From contig NW_025946789.1 of the NCBI RefSeq assembly GCF_000764305.2, positions 273,022-337,021 of the forward strand: a stretch of DNA of 64,000 bases, in the 5' to 3' direction. The position numbers and the translations under genes are program-made. The stretch comes from Hyalella azteca (lineage: Eukaryota; Arthropoda; Malacostraca; Amphipoda; Hyalellidae). The notes under the pieces are model-generated. The model had not been told where the DNA came from and made no database searches. It saw only the letters and a list, made by a program, of their open reading frames with translations. How positions within the stretch are numbered: position 1 is the stretch's first letter; each line of letters opens with the position of its first letter. Shown here one piece after another: positions 12,201 through 23,969 of this stretch.

Positions 12201-15200
12201 AAATGAGGCTTGGAGGAAGAACAAAAGACAGAGAAATAAGAAGACAGGAAGTGGAAGAGAAGATTAAGAGGGAGCAAGGCACAAGAAGCAGTAGTAGTAG
12301 TAGTAGTAGTAAGGTACAAGGACCACTGAGACCTGAGCATGGCGATGAAGGGAGGCTTATAAGAAGAAGAAGAGACAATGAGGAAGTGAGAAATAAGAAG
12401 ACAGTAAGTAGAAGAGAAGAAGAGGGAGCAAGGCACAAGAAACACCGAGACCTGAGCATGGCGATGAAGGGAGGCTTGAGGAGTTCCTTGCGCAGCTCTG
12501 GCACCTCAGCGACGTTATTGAAGAGCCCCAACACCTTGGTCTCCACGGACGTCTCCTGGGGGAACAACACTGCTTAGCTAGCCAGTCATGAGAAAACCCG
12601 TCCGTTGTTAATTTCCATTCAAATTAAAACCTGTCATTAATTTGCATTCACAAGAAAACCCGTACGTTATTAATTTCCATTCAAATTAAAACCTGTCTGT
12701 TATTAATTTGCATTCACAAGAAAACCCGTACGTTATTAATTTCCATTCAAATTAAAACCTGTCTAACGCACCTGTAAGGTTCCAGAGTGCAGACAGCGTG
12801 AACTGCAGCATGATGTCTGCGTTATTTTCTTGCACTCTCCCTCTCACCAGGACCAGCAGTTTGTTCATGAAGGCAGGCTGTAAAACACAAACAGTAATTG
12901 TGATAACGTTTGATTGCATCTTGCTATCGTCATTATTAAAAGACTGTCCTAAAAAGGACAGCATTTGTAATGATTATTTCAGATATATTATAAACTTTGA
13001 GTTCCTTTACTATACTTGCTTTATTAACAAATGATTTTCTACATGGTAAGATATTAGTCAGATATACAGGTTGCTTATATGCAACACGATATTGAGGCTT
13101 GTAAGAGTTTTTTTAGAAACCATAAACGTTCGCATAATGTCATTGACCTCATAAGAACGTTTTTACGAATAAAGTTGGGTCTAGACCCAACTATAAAAAT
13201 ACATTAATTTTACACCTACACAGTGACTGTAATAATTTCAAGTATATGGGTCAAGTCGTTTAAAATTTAGGTAATTAACTAATGAACACTGAAATTGAGC
13301 TCTCGGATCTCCACCAAACTCGAGAAAACTTTTAATTATACACTTGAACAGCGGCAGCAACAATTTCATGAACGTGGGTTTAATTTTTCTTCTTTGTTGA
13401 ATTAGTGAAGAGTAATATTTTTTATCAAGTTAATTAGGGAATTCCGGAGAATAAATGAACACTTGAATTATAAAACTTTCTCGCGCATGTAAATCATTTA
13501 TCAAGCCTATTCACCCGGATAATTCATTGTATTATATACTGCTCCACATATTTTGGATACAAATTTAAACTTTATCCACGAGTCGCTACAGCATTGCAAC
13601 TTTAACGTTAAATATTGTAAGTATTATTAACTGACATTGGACCCTAGTTGAGCAGTCTGCTCATTAGTGAGCTTAGCGGCAAGGCTTATTTTGCATACAA
13701 CTTTAAACTTTATTACCCAGGAGTTGCTAATGCTAAAGCATTGCAATGCATACAACTTTAAACTTTATCCACGAGTCGCTACCGCAGTGCAACTCTAACG
13801 TTAAATATTATAACTATCAATAACTTACATTAGACCCTAGTTGAATACAACTTTAAACTTTATTGCATTGCAACTTTAATGTTAAATATTGTAAGTATCA
13901 TTTACTAACATTGGACCCTAGTTGAATACAACTTTAAACTTTATTGCATTGCAACTTTACCGTTAAATATTATAACTATTATTTACTAACATTTGACCCT
14001 AGCTGAGCAGTCTGCTCATTGGTGAGCTTGGCGGCAAGGATGGAGCAGATGCCGACCGCCATGAGGTCGACTCTGTCATCAGCGTAGCTGTGCAGAGCGT
14101 GCAGAGCCTTCATCGCCACCCAGTACTGGTTGAAGGACACGTTGTGCAGAACTGAGTCGCAGCACAGCAGTAGAAGTCCGTTCTTCTGCAGCTGAAAGTT
14201 ATTTTTGAGTTATTCTTAATGGTTGAATATTTGCGAGAATACTGGAAAAAACACGTGTACATTTCATCTTGTTGACTCAAGATGGCAGTATGAGTAGAAG
14301 TAAGTTAAGTTTCGAAGCTTAAGGACATGAATACATATCCTACATGTGCAAAGAATATTCACTAAATAGTTTACATACTTGTCTGTCTCACACTGATACT
14401 GTATAGGTAGGTTATTATAACAAGCAATTGCATTATATGGGTACTTTTCATTATTCTCGCTTATTCCTTCTTTCAAATATTCCAATCTTTTAATTTTTAA
14501 ACTGTATTACTGGTACGGCTCTTGACAAAAAAAAAAAAACATTTTTAAAAACCGTTCGCCAAGTGTACAGTTTTTAGCCAACTTCCAAGGAGTTATGCCT
14601 TTCTTACTGCCTGCGCGTTTAGTCACGGCTAAATCACCAGTAGCAACACTGTTAATACCTGATGGTTGTCTCCGTGTAGTGTCATGGCGTGAATGGTCGC
14701 ATGTACCACAGAGCGCAATACCTGATGGTTGTCTCCGTGTAGTGTCATGGCGTGAATGGTCGCATGTACCACAGAGCGCAATACCTGATGGTTGTCTCCG
14801 TGTAGTGTCATGGCGTGAATGGTCGCATGTACCACAGAGCACAATACCTGATGGTTGTCTCCGTGTAGTGTCATGACGTGAATGGTCGCATGTACCACAG
14901 AGCGCAATACCTGATGGTTGTCCCCGTGTAGCGTCATGGCGTGAATGGTCGCATGTACCACAGAGCACAATACCTGATGGTTGTCTCCGTGTAGCGTCAT
15001 GGCGTGAATGGTCGCATGTACAACAGAGCGCAGAAGGTTGGGATGCAGAGCAGCACCCAGGCTCCCCACGGTGAGGTTGTGCAGACAAGCGCTGCTCAGA
15101 GTCTGTATATACTCCCGTGACTGGAAGTCTTCCATGCACTGCAAGATGCTCTGAAAATAATAAGTTCAATCATTAGTTTCAACGATTCAACACCTTCGTG

Positions 15201-18200
15201 TACTGTGTTATATGTGTACCAACTATGATATTCCACTGCTGCGTATTGGGACACCAGTATACCAAACGCACTACTTTATGATAAAACAGATCATTCGAAA
15301 TTTCGCTGGTAAACTTTCTCTTTTAGAATATTTGTATTCACATGAAAGGTTGATTATTAAATAAAAAAATCAATGAACAAAAATGAACTGGCGCCAAACT
15401 AAAGCAGCAACCACTGGAAGCTTTCCGTAATAAAGTGAATAGTTGTGCAATTCAGATACGCGGGTCAACGGGGTCATGTCTTAAAGGAAGTAGCCAATAT
15501 TAATACTGGTTCAAGTAATATGCGACCAGCTTAAAGGATTTCCTTCACTAAACACAACACAGCCAGAAAAATAGCAAACTATTTAGCTGCTGGCAGCTCT
15601 TTAAAAGTACTGGCGCGCACCTTAACTAATCAGAGAAAATTACTGGATCAAACAAATATCGCTTATGTGATTGGAATTCTTGCGGGGGTTCATTTTATTT
15701 TCTAGAAGAAAACTTAAACTATCTTCCTTAGTAAACAATGAAAGTTCGGTTTGAGTTGAAGACTTCCCTCACATCAACAATGATAAGTAGAAATGGAGAG
15801 TAGCATACAATAAACATCATTGCAGTTTCAAATCCTGGCGAGAAAAATTGTAACTGAAGAAATTAACAGCAAATGGAGACTCAGAAAATAAGCTGTAAAT
15901 AAAATCAAAATAAATGAACAACAAATGCAGGATTAAAAAAAAATGCACATGGATTCACAAGGAATTAACTACAACAGCAGAATAAATAATGAATAAACTA
16001 AGGTCCTAGCAATTATAGACCAACATGAAGGCACATACCGCAACAAGTTTAGGCTGAGGCTTGGAAGGTGACGATGCAGGAGCAGCGCTGACGAGGGTAA
16101 GCATCTGCTGGGCCAGGACGTGCCGGCGCCTGTAGTGCTGCATGCACTCCGTCAGACGGTCTAGCACACACACGTCGCCCTCACTGCTGCCCACGTCACT
16201 CAGGAACTGCACGCCAATGAAAGAATTAGTATACCGGTACGTCACTTTTGAAGCTCACGACGTCACTCAGGAAAGGGACTGCATTGAAAACATTAGTATA
16301 CGTCACTTATGAAGCTCACGTCACTCAGGAACTGCACGGCAATGAAGGAATTAGTATACCTCACTTTTGAAGCTCATGACGTCACTCAGGGAAGGGAATG
16401 CATTGAAAACATTAATATACGGTACTCTTTGAAGCTCACGACGTTACTCAGGAACTGGACGGCAATGAAGGAATTAGTATACGTCACTTTTGAAGCTCAC
16501 GACGTCACTCCGCAACTGCAGTAACGATTTTGAGCAAAGTTCGGGAAATTAAATGAAATCGATTAATTATTCAGACGGCACACCAAAGCAGCTTGCAATT
16601 CCCCTATGAATAATGAAGTTTCAAAATACTCGTAATTCTATTGAGTGACAGGTACCTTAACTTGAGGCCACTTGGAAGTACAGAAGTCAGCACACAGCGG
16701 CACGTTGACGAGCGCCACGCCCTTGACGTTAGGATGCGTTGACAGGAAGCTGAGGAGGACTTGTTCTGATACCTCCAGTTGATTAGACACGTCAATGAAC
16801 TCCAGATCAGGTGCAAAGTGTGGGCTCATCAGCACCTCATTGATGCACTGCAGGTGAAATTAAAGAGGTTATTCAGGAAATAGAGGTTATGCAGGTAAAA
16901 TTAAAGAGGTTAAATCAGCATTTTTGTGCAGCACTTACAATCAACTGGTATAATAAGTACGATCTAGTTGCGAAATGAGTTCATTGGTTCATTTTGATAA
17001 TGCTATCAAAATTGTAAATAGCCTTCAACTGTCCAATAGAAATTGTTGGTTTTCAGTACTGTTTTCCCTAATGTAAAATGTTACTGGATTTTTAACCAGT
17101 GAATATGATGAGGATTAAAAAACAGCATATGATGCAAATTTAAAGGGGTGAGAGAATAATGATAAGTGTTACATTATCATTCTGGCATAACATAATGCTG
17201 GGGAAACATACCTCTTCATGTCTAACATCATGGTTAGTGGCCACAGTGCTGACGTCTAGGAAGCGAAGTCTCGTCAATGTCTTGAGCACACTGATGGTAA
17301 TGGCCGTGTCGTGGATCATCACTCCTGATAGGCTGAGATGCTGCAGTTGATCACAAACCACCATCAAAGGTTCAATTGTATTGACGTTCACGCAGTGACT
17401 GATACTCAACCTATGCAAGTTTGGCAGCCTCAATAACAACATTTTTAATGATGCTGGGTCGAGGCAATTATTGTTACTCAAGTCAAGTTCTTGGAGACTT
17501 TGCAGACGATGTAGTTCTGAAAAAATAATTTTCATGTATATTAATACGAGCTCAATTGTTTCCATAAATGCTGCACAGCATTAGTGGAGGGCAGCTTACC
17601 ATATATTTGGCTGGATGGATGAAAGATATCAGTTCATCTTATGGTACCTCATTGAAAGTTTTAAAAATGAGAAAATGAATGCAAGAGGCTAAAATTTATT
17701 ATGTATGCAATTCAAAGAAATGAGTGCAAAATATTTGTCATTAGCTATTATTTGTTATTGATGGAAAACAAATACGAAACAATTCAAATTATTCACAATA
17801 ATGGTAAGTCCTATAATGGTGTAATCTCTAAGTTACAATGTACTTACTAATCAATAAGCAAAATATACGTACATCATTCATTAATAATTTTGAATGAATT
17901 TCAAAGTCACGACTCACGTTTATAAGCACTTTGCCTGTCAGAAGGTGCATAGGAAACTAAGGATAGAACAGAAAGGTTGGCTTTTGTCCAAGAATTGAGG
18001 CTGTTGATGACAAATTTGATGGGAATTTGCAAGCCATGCAATTCAAGGCGATATAATTTGTTGTGAATGAGGAAATTCAGGCCTCGAGCAGAGATGAGAG
18101 AGCCACAACGATGAATTCGGACCTGAAATATAGAATCAATTTGTTGAAAACTGAATTTATTGACTCAAGTTTAGAATAAAGCTAAATATGAGATGAGTAG

Positions 18201-19527
18201 GTAAGTGACATTGTGCAACACCTTGCAAGCAAAAACTTGAGAGAACTTTTTACCAATTTATTATAAAATAATATCTTAGACTAATATTGATTGCAGAATT
18301 CTGCACCTCAGCACATATTATGTATTATGAGCAAGTTTTCTAGTCAATACTTGACTTCATTTCTAGTCAGTACTCTAAGAAAAAACAATAGCAATGTGAA
18401 AAATTTCTACTGAAAAATCATGAGTTTCATATTGTTTTTTAACCACAATTACAAGGGGTTAAAAGTCATCCCAGTGATAGGTCTTTTTTCTTCTCCAAAT
18501 CCTATGAAATTGGGATTAGACTATTACTACATACCTATAGAGGAATTGCCTACATATAGAAGCACTCAAATTTGATTTAAAATAGCAATTTACAGACTAT
18601 AAAGAACTTAAAAAACATGCACCTCATTGAGCTGCATGCGAGGTGTATCAAACAGGCTGAGTGTAGAATCATTGAGCATGCCACATCTGTCAAGCTCCTC
18701 CAGAAACATGGCAACCGTGCGAGGTGACAAATAAACATCAGGTTGTCTGCAAGACATAATGAAATATTAACAAAGTCAATCAAATTAATGACATATTAGA
18801 ATACCTCTAGAGAAACTTTAGGCAACAAAATTTGATTCTTCATAAAGAATACACATGAAAGTAGTAAATAGGTGTAGTAATTATAGCCATTACATTTAAA
18901 GGTTTGAAACAAATGACTTCAAAAATTCATGTTTACAAACTTTACATTTTTCAGCATGTATATTACATTTGCTTACCTCCACTGAAAATGAAAGAAGTCC
19001 CTTTTGAAGAGGTCCAAACGCTCAGCATTTTCACTAGGAGGGTCAGTGCTATTAGATTTATCATAAACTCTTCCATAGTTTGGTATATTAAACATTGTGT
19101 ATGGGATAAGTCGTTGATCCTGAGTGCCATTCCGTGGAGTGAAGTTTCCACCAGTTCCTGAAGTGCTATTAACTTTGATGCCATTACCATTAACATTAAC
19201 TACACTGGATTCAGTGAGCGAATTATGACTACTAGTGCGAGCAAAGACCTTAAGATCTCTATCACAAGCTGACTTTCCAGCACCTCCTCCAGTTGCTTCT
19301 CTGTACCTTTGAATGCTTTCTCTTGAAGAGGCACTAGCAATAGGAGCAGCACAGTAAATAGTTCTTGGGTCTTCACATTCCACATTGCACACAGATCCAA
19401 GGTTTTCAGTAATGAAACTAAGAGTAAGCTTTTTGAGGGAGCATGGGGAGAGTTCACCATCTTCATTTATGTACCATTTGGCATTTCCAGGCCAAATGGC
19501 CTGCTCAGTAGGCACCACAAAAGCCAT
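9266..19527 (-). CDS. ZYG11B: ZYG11 family CUL2 substrate receptor (LRR + ARM)
   Basis: Thirteen exons in coding order: 19527-18977, 18746-18623, 18122-17918, 17516-17212, 16847-16656, 16206-16039, 15150-14974, 14191-13991, 12877-12772, 12555-12452, 11185-11053, 10390-10240 and 9468-9266 (stop). Phases agree at all junctions except 12772/12555. The start is ATG at 19525-19527 (MAFVVPTEQ). The N-terminal half carries the VHL-box-like SPCSLKKLTLSFITENL segment, GMLNDSTLSLF, and leucine-rich repeats (LQSLQELDLSNNN, LTRLRFLDVS). The C-terminal half is ARM repeats: LQKNGLLLLCCDSVL, LQFTLSALWNLT, KVLGLFNNVAEVPELR, VSYFAAGISAHL, EMVAYKSFQPFLPLL and YYCPMLIREGIPELL. These match ZYG11B more closely than ZER1. 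Family members are CUL2-RING receptors for Gly/N-degrons. About 870 codons are visible. An unusual insert (about residues 60-130, Ser/Gly/Asn-rich) lies in exon 1. Confidence 0.88.
9945..10215. repeat. 28-bp minisatellite beside the ZYG11 exon 12 donor
   Basis: About 10 copies with core AGTTACGTTTACAGAAATAA. It ends some 25 bp from the donor at 10239. Confidence 0.9.
10392..10563. repeat. 21-bp minisatellite at the ZYG11 exon 12 acceptor
   Basis: Eight to nine copies with core TGTCTGATGTAGACCAATTG, placed in the polypyrimidine/branch-point zone of the exon 12 acceptor. Confidence 0.9.
10580..11052. repeat. Roughly 95-bp repeats containing the ZYG11 exon 11 donor side
   Basis: Five copies share cores GTAGCTGCAGGCACACGAC and AGTCGGACTCAC. 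The copy at about 10904-10940 also contains the last 25 or so nt of exon 11 with its donor, and is therefore an exon-end duplicate. Confidence 0.85.
11190..11665. repeat. About 60-bp minisatellite upstream of ZYG11 exon 11
   Basis: About eight copies with cores CACATTTATTTCTTGTTAAA and TACTTCATAAAAAAATATAA. The first unit abuts the exon 11 acceptor at 11186. Confidence 0.9.
12225..12480. repeat. Duplicated 3' end of ZYG11 exon 10 with flanking purine-rich DNA
   Basis: The exon 10 end, seen on the plus strand as ACCTGAGCATGGCGATGAAG, occurs at 12451 and again at about 12332. The adjoining purine-rich intron sequence is duplicated too. The extra copy keeps an intact donor. Confidence 0.85.
12590..12768. 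repeat. About 65-bp tandem repeat filling the ZYG11 intron between exons 9 and 10
   Basis: Nearly three copies with cores TTAATTTCCATTCAAATTAA and AAGAAAACCCGTACGTTATT. The array occupies the only place where the missing ARM exon could lie. Confidence 0.9.
13560..13990. repeat. Tandem repeats that include a copy of the ZYG11 exon 8 end
   Basis: Four copies of a roughly 75-120-bp unit with cores CAACTTTAAACTTTATT and CATTGGACCCTAGTTGA. The copy at 13636-13686 extends about 44 nt into exon-like sequence (core TGAGCAGTCTGCTCATTAGT) and keeps a donor-like GTCAGT. Confidence 0.85.
14659..14973. repeat. 63-bp array derived from ZYG11 exon 7
   Basis: Five further copies of the exon 7 end (core ATACCTGATGGTTGTCTCCG, plus strand). 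They are nearly identical and encode repeats of VVHATIHAMTLHGDNHQ on the minus strand. Confidence 0.93.
14974..15150 (-). CDS. ZYG11 exon 7, shortest form, at the head of a donor ladder
   Basis: The exon codes for SILQCMEDFQSREYIQ through VVHATIHAMTLHGDNHQ. The last 63 nt are tandemly repeated downstream as far as 14659, and each copy ends in the donor CAG|GTATTG. Donor GT dinucleotides sit at 14972-14973, 14909-14910, 14846-14847, 14783-14784, 14720-14721 and 14657-14658. Since 63 is a multiple of three and the frame stays open, later donors would add 21 residues each. The first donor gives the best alignment with ZYG11B, where the next exon begins LQKN. Confidence 0.8.
16207..16515. repeat. 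About 60-bp repeats spanning the ZYG11 exon 6 acceptor
   Basis: Five copies of CGTCACTCAGGAA with following GCAATGAAGGAATTAGTATA. The unit includes the first 13 or so nt of exon 6 and its acceptor. The copy at about 16317 keeps an intact AG|TTCCTGAGTGACG. Confidence 0.85.
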
Positions 19528-21548
19528 GATGTTCAATTTTACTCCATTATTCTAAAACTTTCTGAGCAGGTCTGGTAGCAGAACAGAAAAGTAGAATGAC
19601 AATGCAAAATTTTAAAAATTATCCATTAAAAACACTATAAACATATTATTTATTTATTTTATTAGCACATTCATTATTCACAACTCTGTAGTTTCTCTGC
19701 GCTCTGCTGCATAGTGATAGTAGTGATAGTGGTAAACCAGTCTACAAGACAAAATTTAGGTAGGTAGTTGTTTGGAAATGAGATTCAGAATCTTGTTAAT
19801 AGAGCATCAATGACCACATACCATAGCATAACATAGGTTGCCACTTGCCTAGATAGTGAAGCAGATGACTCTTCCTCAAGTTAATTTTTGAGTTTTATCA
19901 TAACTCATAAGTAGACCAGCAAAGTATCATAGGTAGGTAGCCTATATTGGTTTAAGTCTTGAGTAGATAATCCTTATCTAAACAAGATATGAAGGAAATT
20001 TCCTATTGACATGAGGAAATTAAAAATGAACCAATTCTAAAAAAATCTCTCTGCCACTGCACTACTACTAGAATATTTATCACCAAAAATGTTGGTTTAA
20101 ATCTTGTGTAGATAAGCCTTATCTATTGAATCTATTCTGCACAGGATGGAAAATTAGGAAGGAATTTTTTATATCATAAGTAAACTAAAATTTAGTTAAC
20201 TGATTTTAAAGAAATATCTTGTTTGCTAAAATGTGCTGTGAGTCTGTGACTGCTGTCACAGTGTCACTCATGGTGCCAATCCATAGGTTATTCAAAAGAA
20301 CCTGTTCTTATGTCATTTTGAACCGATCAACACTTCTTTATGGACCGATCGTAAAACACAACCTTCACCGGCAAAAGCTTTCACACTTCTGAAGAAGGTG
20401 AGCTGACAGAGTGACAGCTACACTGGCCGTGGGGTGTGGGTGGACCTAATTTGAATTTGAATGCATGCAGCACCCCCCGCTGAGCCGGACCGGGCGATGC
20501 TCTTGCAAACGCATAAGTACTCACAATAATTCCCTGCCACCATGGTGTCACTTAGGTACCAAGTACCAACTTAGCAGCTGCTGCAATAAACCAGACGCTC
20601 GCCAGTCGCCAATAAAAACGTAGCTATTTGAGCCTTTTTCACTGGTCAGATTTACAATGTGTAGGGTTCAGTTGCCACATAATAACGAAGAAGATTTTTC
20701 GATAGCGCTAAAAAATTGTGGTTCTTTTTTGCTTACAAAATACCTATATCGTTTTTATTAAAGGGCGGCGACATAACAGCTATGGCGACGATAGTGACAT
20801 TGACAGTAGATTACTATTTACTAGTAAAGTTTCATTGATGCCAGCAGCCATAAAGACATAAAAAATTGGAAACACATTTGATGCTGTTGGCCACTAATAT
20901 AGGCCCACTATGATTGATTCGAATCATGCGAGTACGTTAAATATTTGTAACAATAAAAAGTATAGCTTGGGAAATCTGTCAGCGTAGTTTAAAAATTTAC
21001 ACTCAACTTTTCTAGTGAACGAGAAGGATTTAACAGCAGTCGTTAGGCAGCACTCCGCAGCAGGATCAGAACGCGACGTTTGGATTTCTAATAACCTAAT
21101 GAGGGCGCACTGCTGCGGCGTATGCTGCCTACTGCCTAGTGGTGGTCTAACTATAACAAATCAGCTGATGGTAGCGGTTCACGATATCTACGCAATTCGA
21201 AATAATTTTTTTGCTTGGATTTCTCGACATACAGTGCGACTCAAATAAGACCGGGTGGATTCAATGTTTCTTTTAAATAAAAATAGGCGTAATGCTAAAG
21301 ATATATCTCAATTAGTTTATTAACATATCGTTAACAAAGCAATGTCGAAAATTTCTACAGAACCCTTACACACTGTACAGCTCAAGTTGTGAAAGCATGT
21401 ATTACCTCGAGTTTGCTGGGACAGTACAGACGGACAAACGTTGTTTTCCGTGTTGGATGACTTGCGAGCCAGTGTCGTGTGATTACTTCACCTGCGAGGC
21501 TGCGTCGCGGTAATAGTCGTTTCACTCGTTTTTAGTGATGCTGATATA

Positions 21549-22521
21549 CAGTGGGGGGAAATAAATATTCGTACACTTGAAAAATCGTATTTTAATGTAT
21601 GTAAGTACACAAACTTAACAGGAAAAGTGATTTAAATTATGTATAGAGACGCATAGTATTCAAAAATACTATCAAAAGAAATTAAATCTCAATGCAACAA
21701 AAAACAATGCAACATGTTTACTTTTCGGGGTGAAAAAAGTATTCGTACAAAACAATAAATCTGCATTATTTTAATTTAATACTTGGTTGAATACCCTTTA
21801 TTCCGCTCAACAGACACCAGTCTATTCCTATACGTCTCGACCAATGATTTGCAGATGCTGACTGGTATTTTATACCATTCTTCTTGGCACACCACCTTAG
21901 GTTAGGATTCTCAATGTTTGTTGGGGACCTTTTCTTAATTTGAATCTTCAAATACCGCCAGACAAACAACTAATTCTATCGCGTTGGAAGGAAGGAGAAA
22001 GTTATAGGAAGATTGCTAGCCACTTGAATGTTCCTTTTAGTACAGTTGCTTTGTTCATTGGACGCTTCAAGACCCGTGACAGCGTTGAAAACCAAAGACG
22101 ATCAGGTGCTCCTAGGAAGATTTCTGCACAATCTGCTAGATTATTGGGACGAAAAATCCAAGAAAATCCACAGATTACTCAAGGAGAATTGCAAAGTCAC
22201 CTGAGTGCCTCAGGAATTCAAGTAAGTAGTAACCAAACGAAACAATAAGCAATGAACTTCACAGAAACAAATTAAAATCACGCACCCCAAGAAAGACCCC
22301 ACTCCTAATGAAACGACATCGAGATGCCAGGCTGAAATTCGTCAAGGAGCAAACATGTTGCATTGTTTTTTGTTGCATTGAGATTTAATTTCTTTTGATA
22401 GTGTTTTTGAATACTATGCATCTCTATACATAATTTAAATCACTTTTCCTGTTAATTTTGTGTACTTACATACATTAAAATACGATTTTTCAAGTGTACG
22501 AATTTTTATTTCCCCCCACTG
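21549..22521. mobile_element. Rearranged Tc1/mariner-like transposon
   Basis: A 973-bp element flanked by TA on both sides (21547-21548 and 22522-22523). Its terminal inverted repeats are about 170 bp, beginning CAGTGGGGGGAAATAAATAT. The plus strand at about 21955-22350 encodes the N-terminal helix-turn-helix half of a Tc1-type transposase (RWKEGESYRKIASHLNVP and GRFKTRDSVENQRRSGAPRK, then RLKFVKEQ after a frame change). The minus strand at about 21783-21960 encodes the C-terminal end (LKIQIKKRSPTN, then [20 protein letters not shown] after a frameshift). The two halves are head-to-head and the catalytic DDE centre is absent, so the copy is dead. Confidence 0.82.
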
Positions 22522-22691
22522 TACATGTAGTGGCAGTAGTGCTATGTCAAAAGAGGAGCTCTCATCTATAAATTTATTTTCATTGCTTTTGAGAGTATTG
22601 AATGATGACTAATTATGACGGATTGATGAAAAATTCTCTGAGTCTGGGAACGACTGGCCACTACCAGTAGGCAGTAGTCAACTGGTGAACC

Positions 22692-22747
22692 ACACTGTTC
22701 CGTACATATTACTCAACTGCCAGTTGAGTTGTATGTACGGAACGGTG
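22692..22747. repeat. Near-perfect hairpin
   Basis: Two arms of about 26 bp (GTTCCGTACATATTACTCAA and its near complement) separated by at most one or two bases. Confidence 0.8.
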
Positions 22748-22907
22748 TCCGGTCGGGTGTACCACTACCACAGTTACAGTACGAGTACCTCACTGACAGT
22801 GCATGAGTGCACTGCCACTGACCGTGAGATGATGATGTGACATGGTAGGTATATCAGTGAGGCAGTGACTTTGACTTTCCCGCAGGCCGCAACTAAGTTG
22901 CATTAAT

Positions 22908-23425
22908 GTCAAAGCAGTCAGACAGCATTATCACATGTTCAGTTGCCTCTTCCCATTTGCCACCAAAGCAAAGAAAATTTTATTGCTGTTTGACTGTCTT
23001 TTGGGTAAAATTAGAGATTTGGGGCAACACATGCACAGGACTTAATAAATAAGTTTGTGGCTTGTAAATGGCTCTTTGTGTCGAAGATATGGAATTCATG
23101 GCTCAAAGAAATGGAATCACAGTTGGCAAATCCATTCAAACATGGCTCGAAAACCACTATGCAGAGGGTGGATGCAGCGTCGGCAATATATGGATTTTTA
23201 AGCCCAAAGCGTTGCCGGCCATTTTAAAGATGCGTTGCCGGGTAATTTTTAATGAAAAGCCATTTACGCTGAGTAATGACGAACTATTTACAAGCCACAA
23301 ACTTATTACAAGGTTCCATGCACGTGTTACACCAAATAACTAATTTTACCCTAAAAACAGTCCGGTTGTACAGCAAGTGTCAACTGAACAAGTAATAAAG
23401 CAGTCTGACCGCTCTAATGCGACCG
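22908..23425. mobile_element. Foldback/MITE-like element with long imperfect TIRs
   Basis: Inverted arms of about 140-160 bp: the left (22908-23069) and right (23285-23425) share GTAAAATTAG and AAGTTTGTGGCTTGTAAAT motifs in opposite orientation. The left arm has an extra segment of about 40 bp. The centre holds a 91-codon open frame (23068-23343) whose ends lie inside the arms. I do not recognise the protein and doubt it is coding. Confidence 0.65.
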
Positions 23426-23969
23426 AAACTACGCAATCAAAAAATGTTGTTTACATTTTTTGCGGGAACTCATCGCAACTGATTTCCGGACAAGCTTCGC
23501 TGCATCGTAATCCATCCAATGTACCGGAAACCTTACTTTTTTTCTAAATAGTTGGCTGAAGACTGAGAAATATATTAAATGCAAGAATTTCAATCTATAT
23601 GTGTCGGCAAGATCTTCTGAAGGCGAAAATTTTGCCGATAATGCGTCGCCGTAGGTCTTTAAATCTTCGTTCACTCTCTGCACAGTGGCTCGAAAAATCC
23701 AGTTGCTGCTCACCAAGTAGATACTTATATTCATGCGGCATGCCTGCTAGGCTGCTCAGGCAATGCCTGATGATCAACACTGATGCACACGTTTTACAAT
23801 CATTTTGGTGACTTTGGTCAATGCCCAATGACTGACACTGATGCACTTGCTCTATGATCAATGTAACTGTTGCCTGATGAACACTGACGCACACAATTTA
23901 CAATTAATGTGGCATAACACAACAAAACAACACTACATAACACAACACATCATAACATAACAGAATATA

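Noticed and set aside
23429..23734. 101-codon minus-strand frame (FPVHWMDYDAAKLVRK)
   Set aside because: Some protein-like character but no family recognised and no splice context; possibly a decayed mobile-element fragment.
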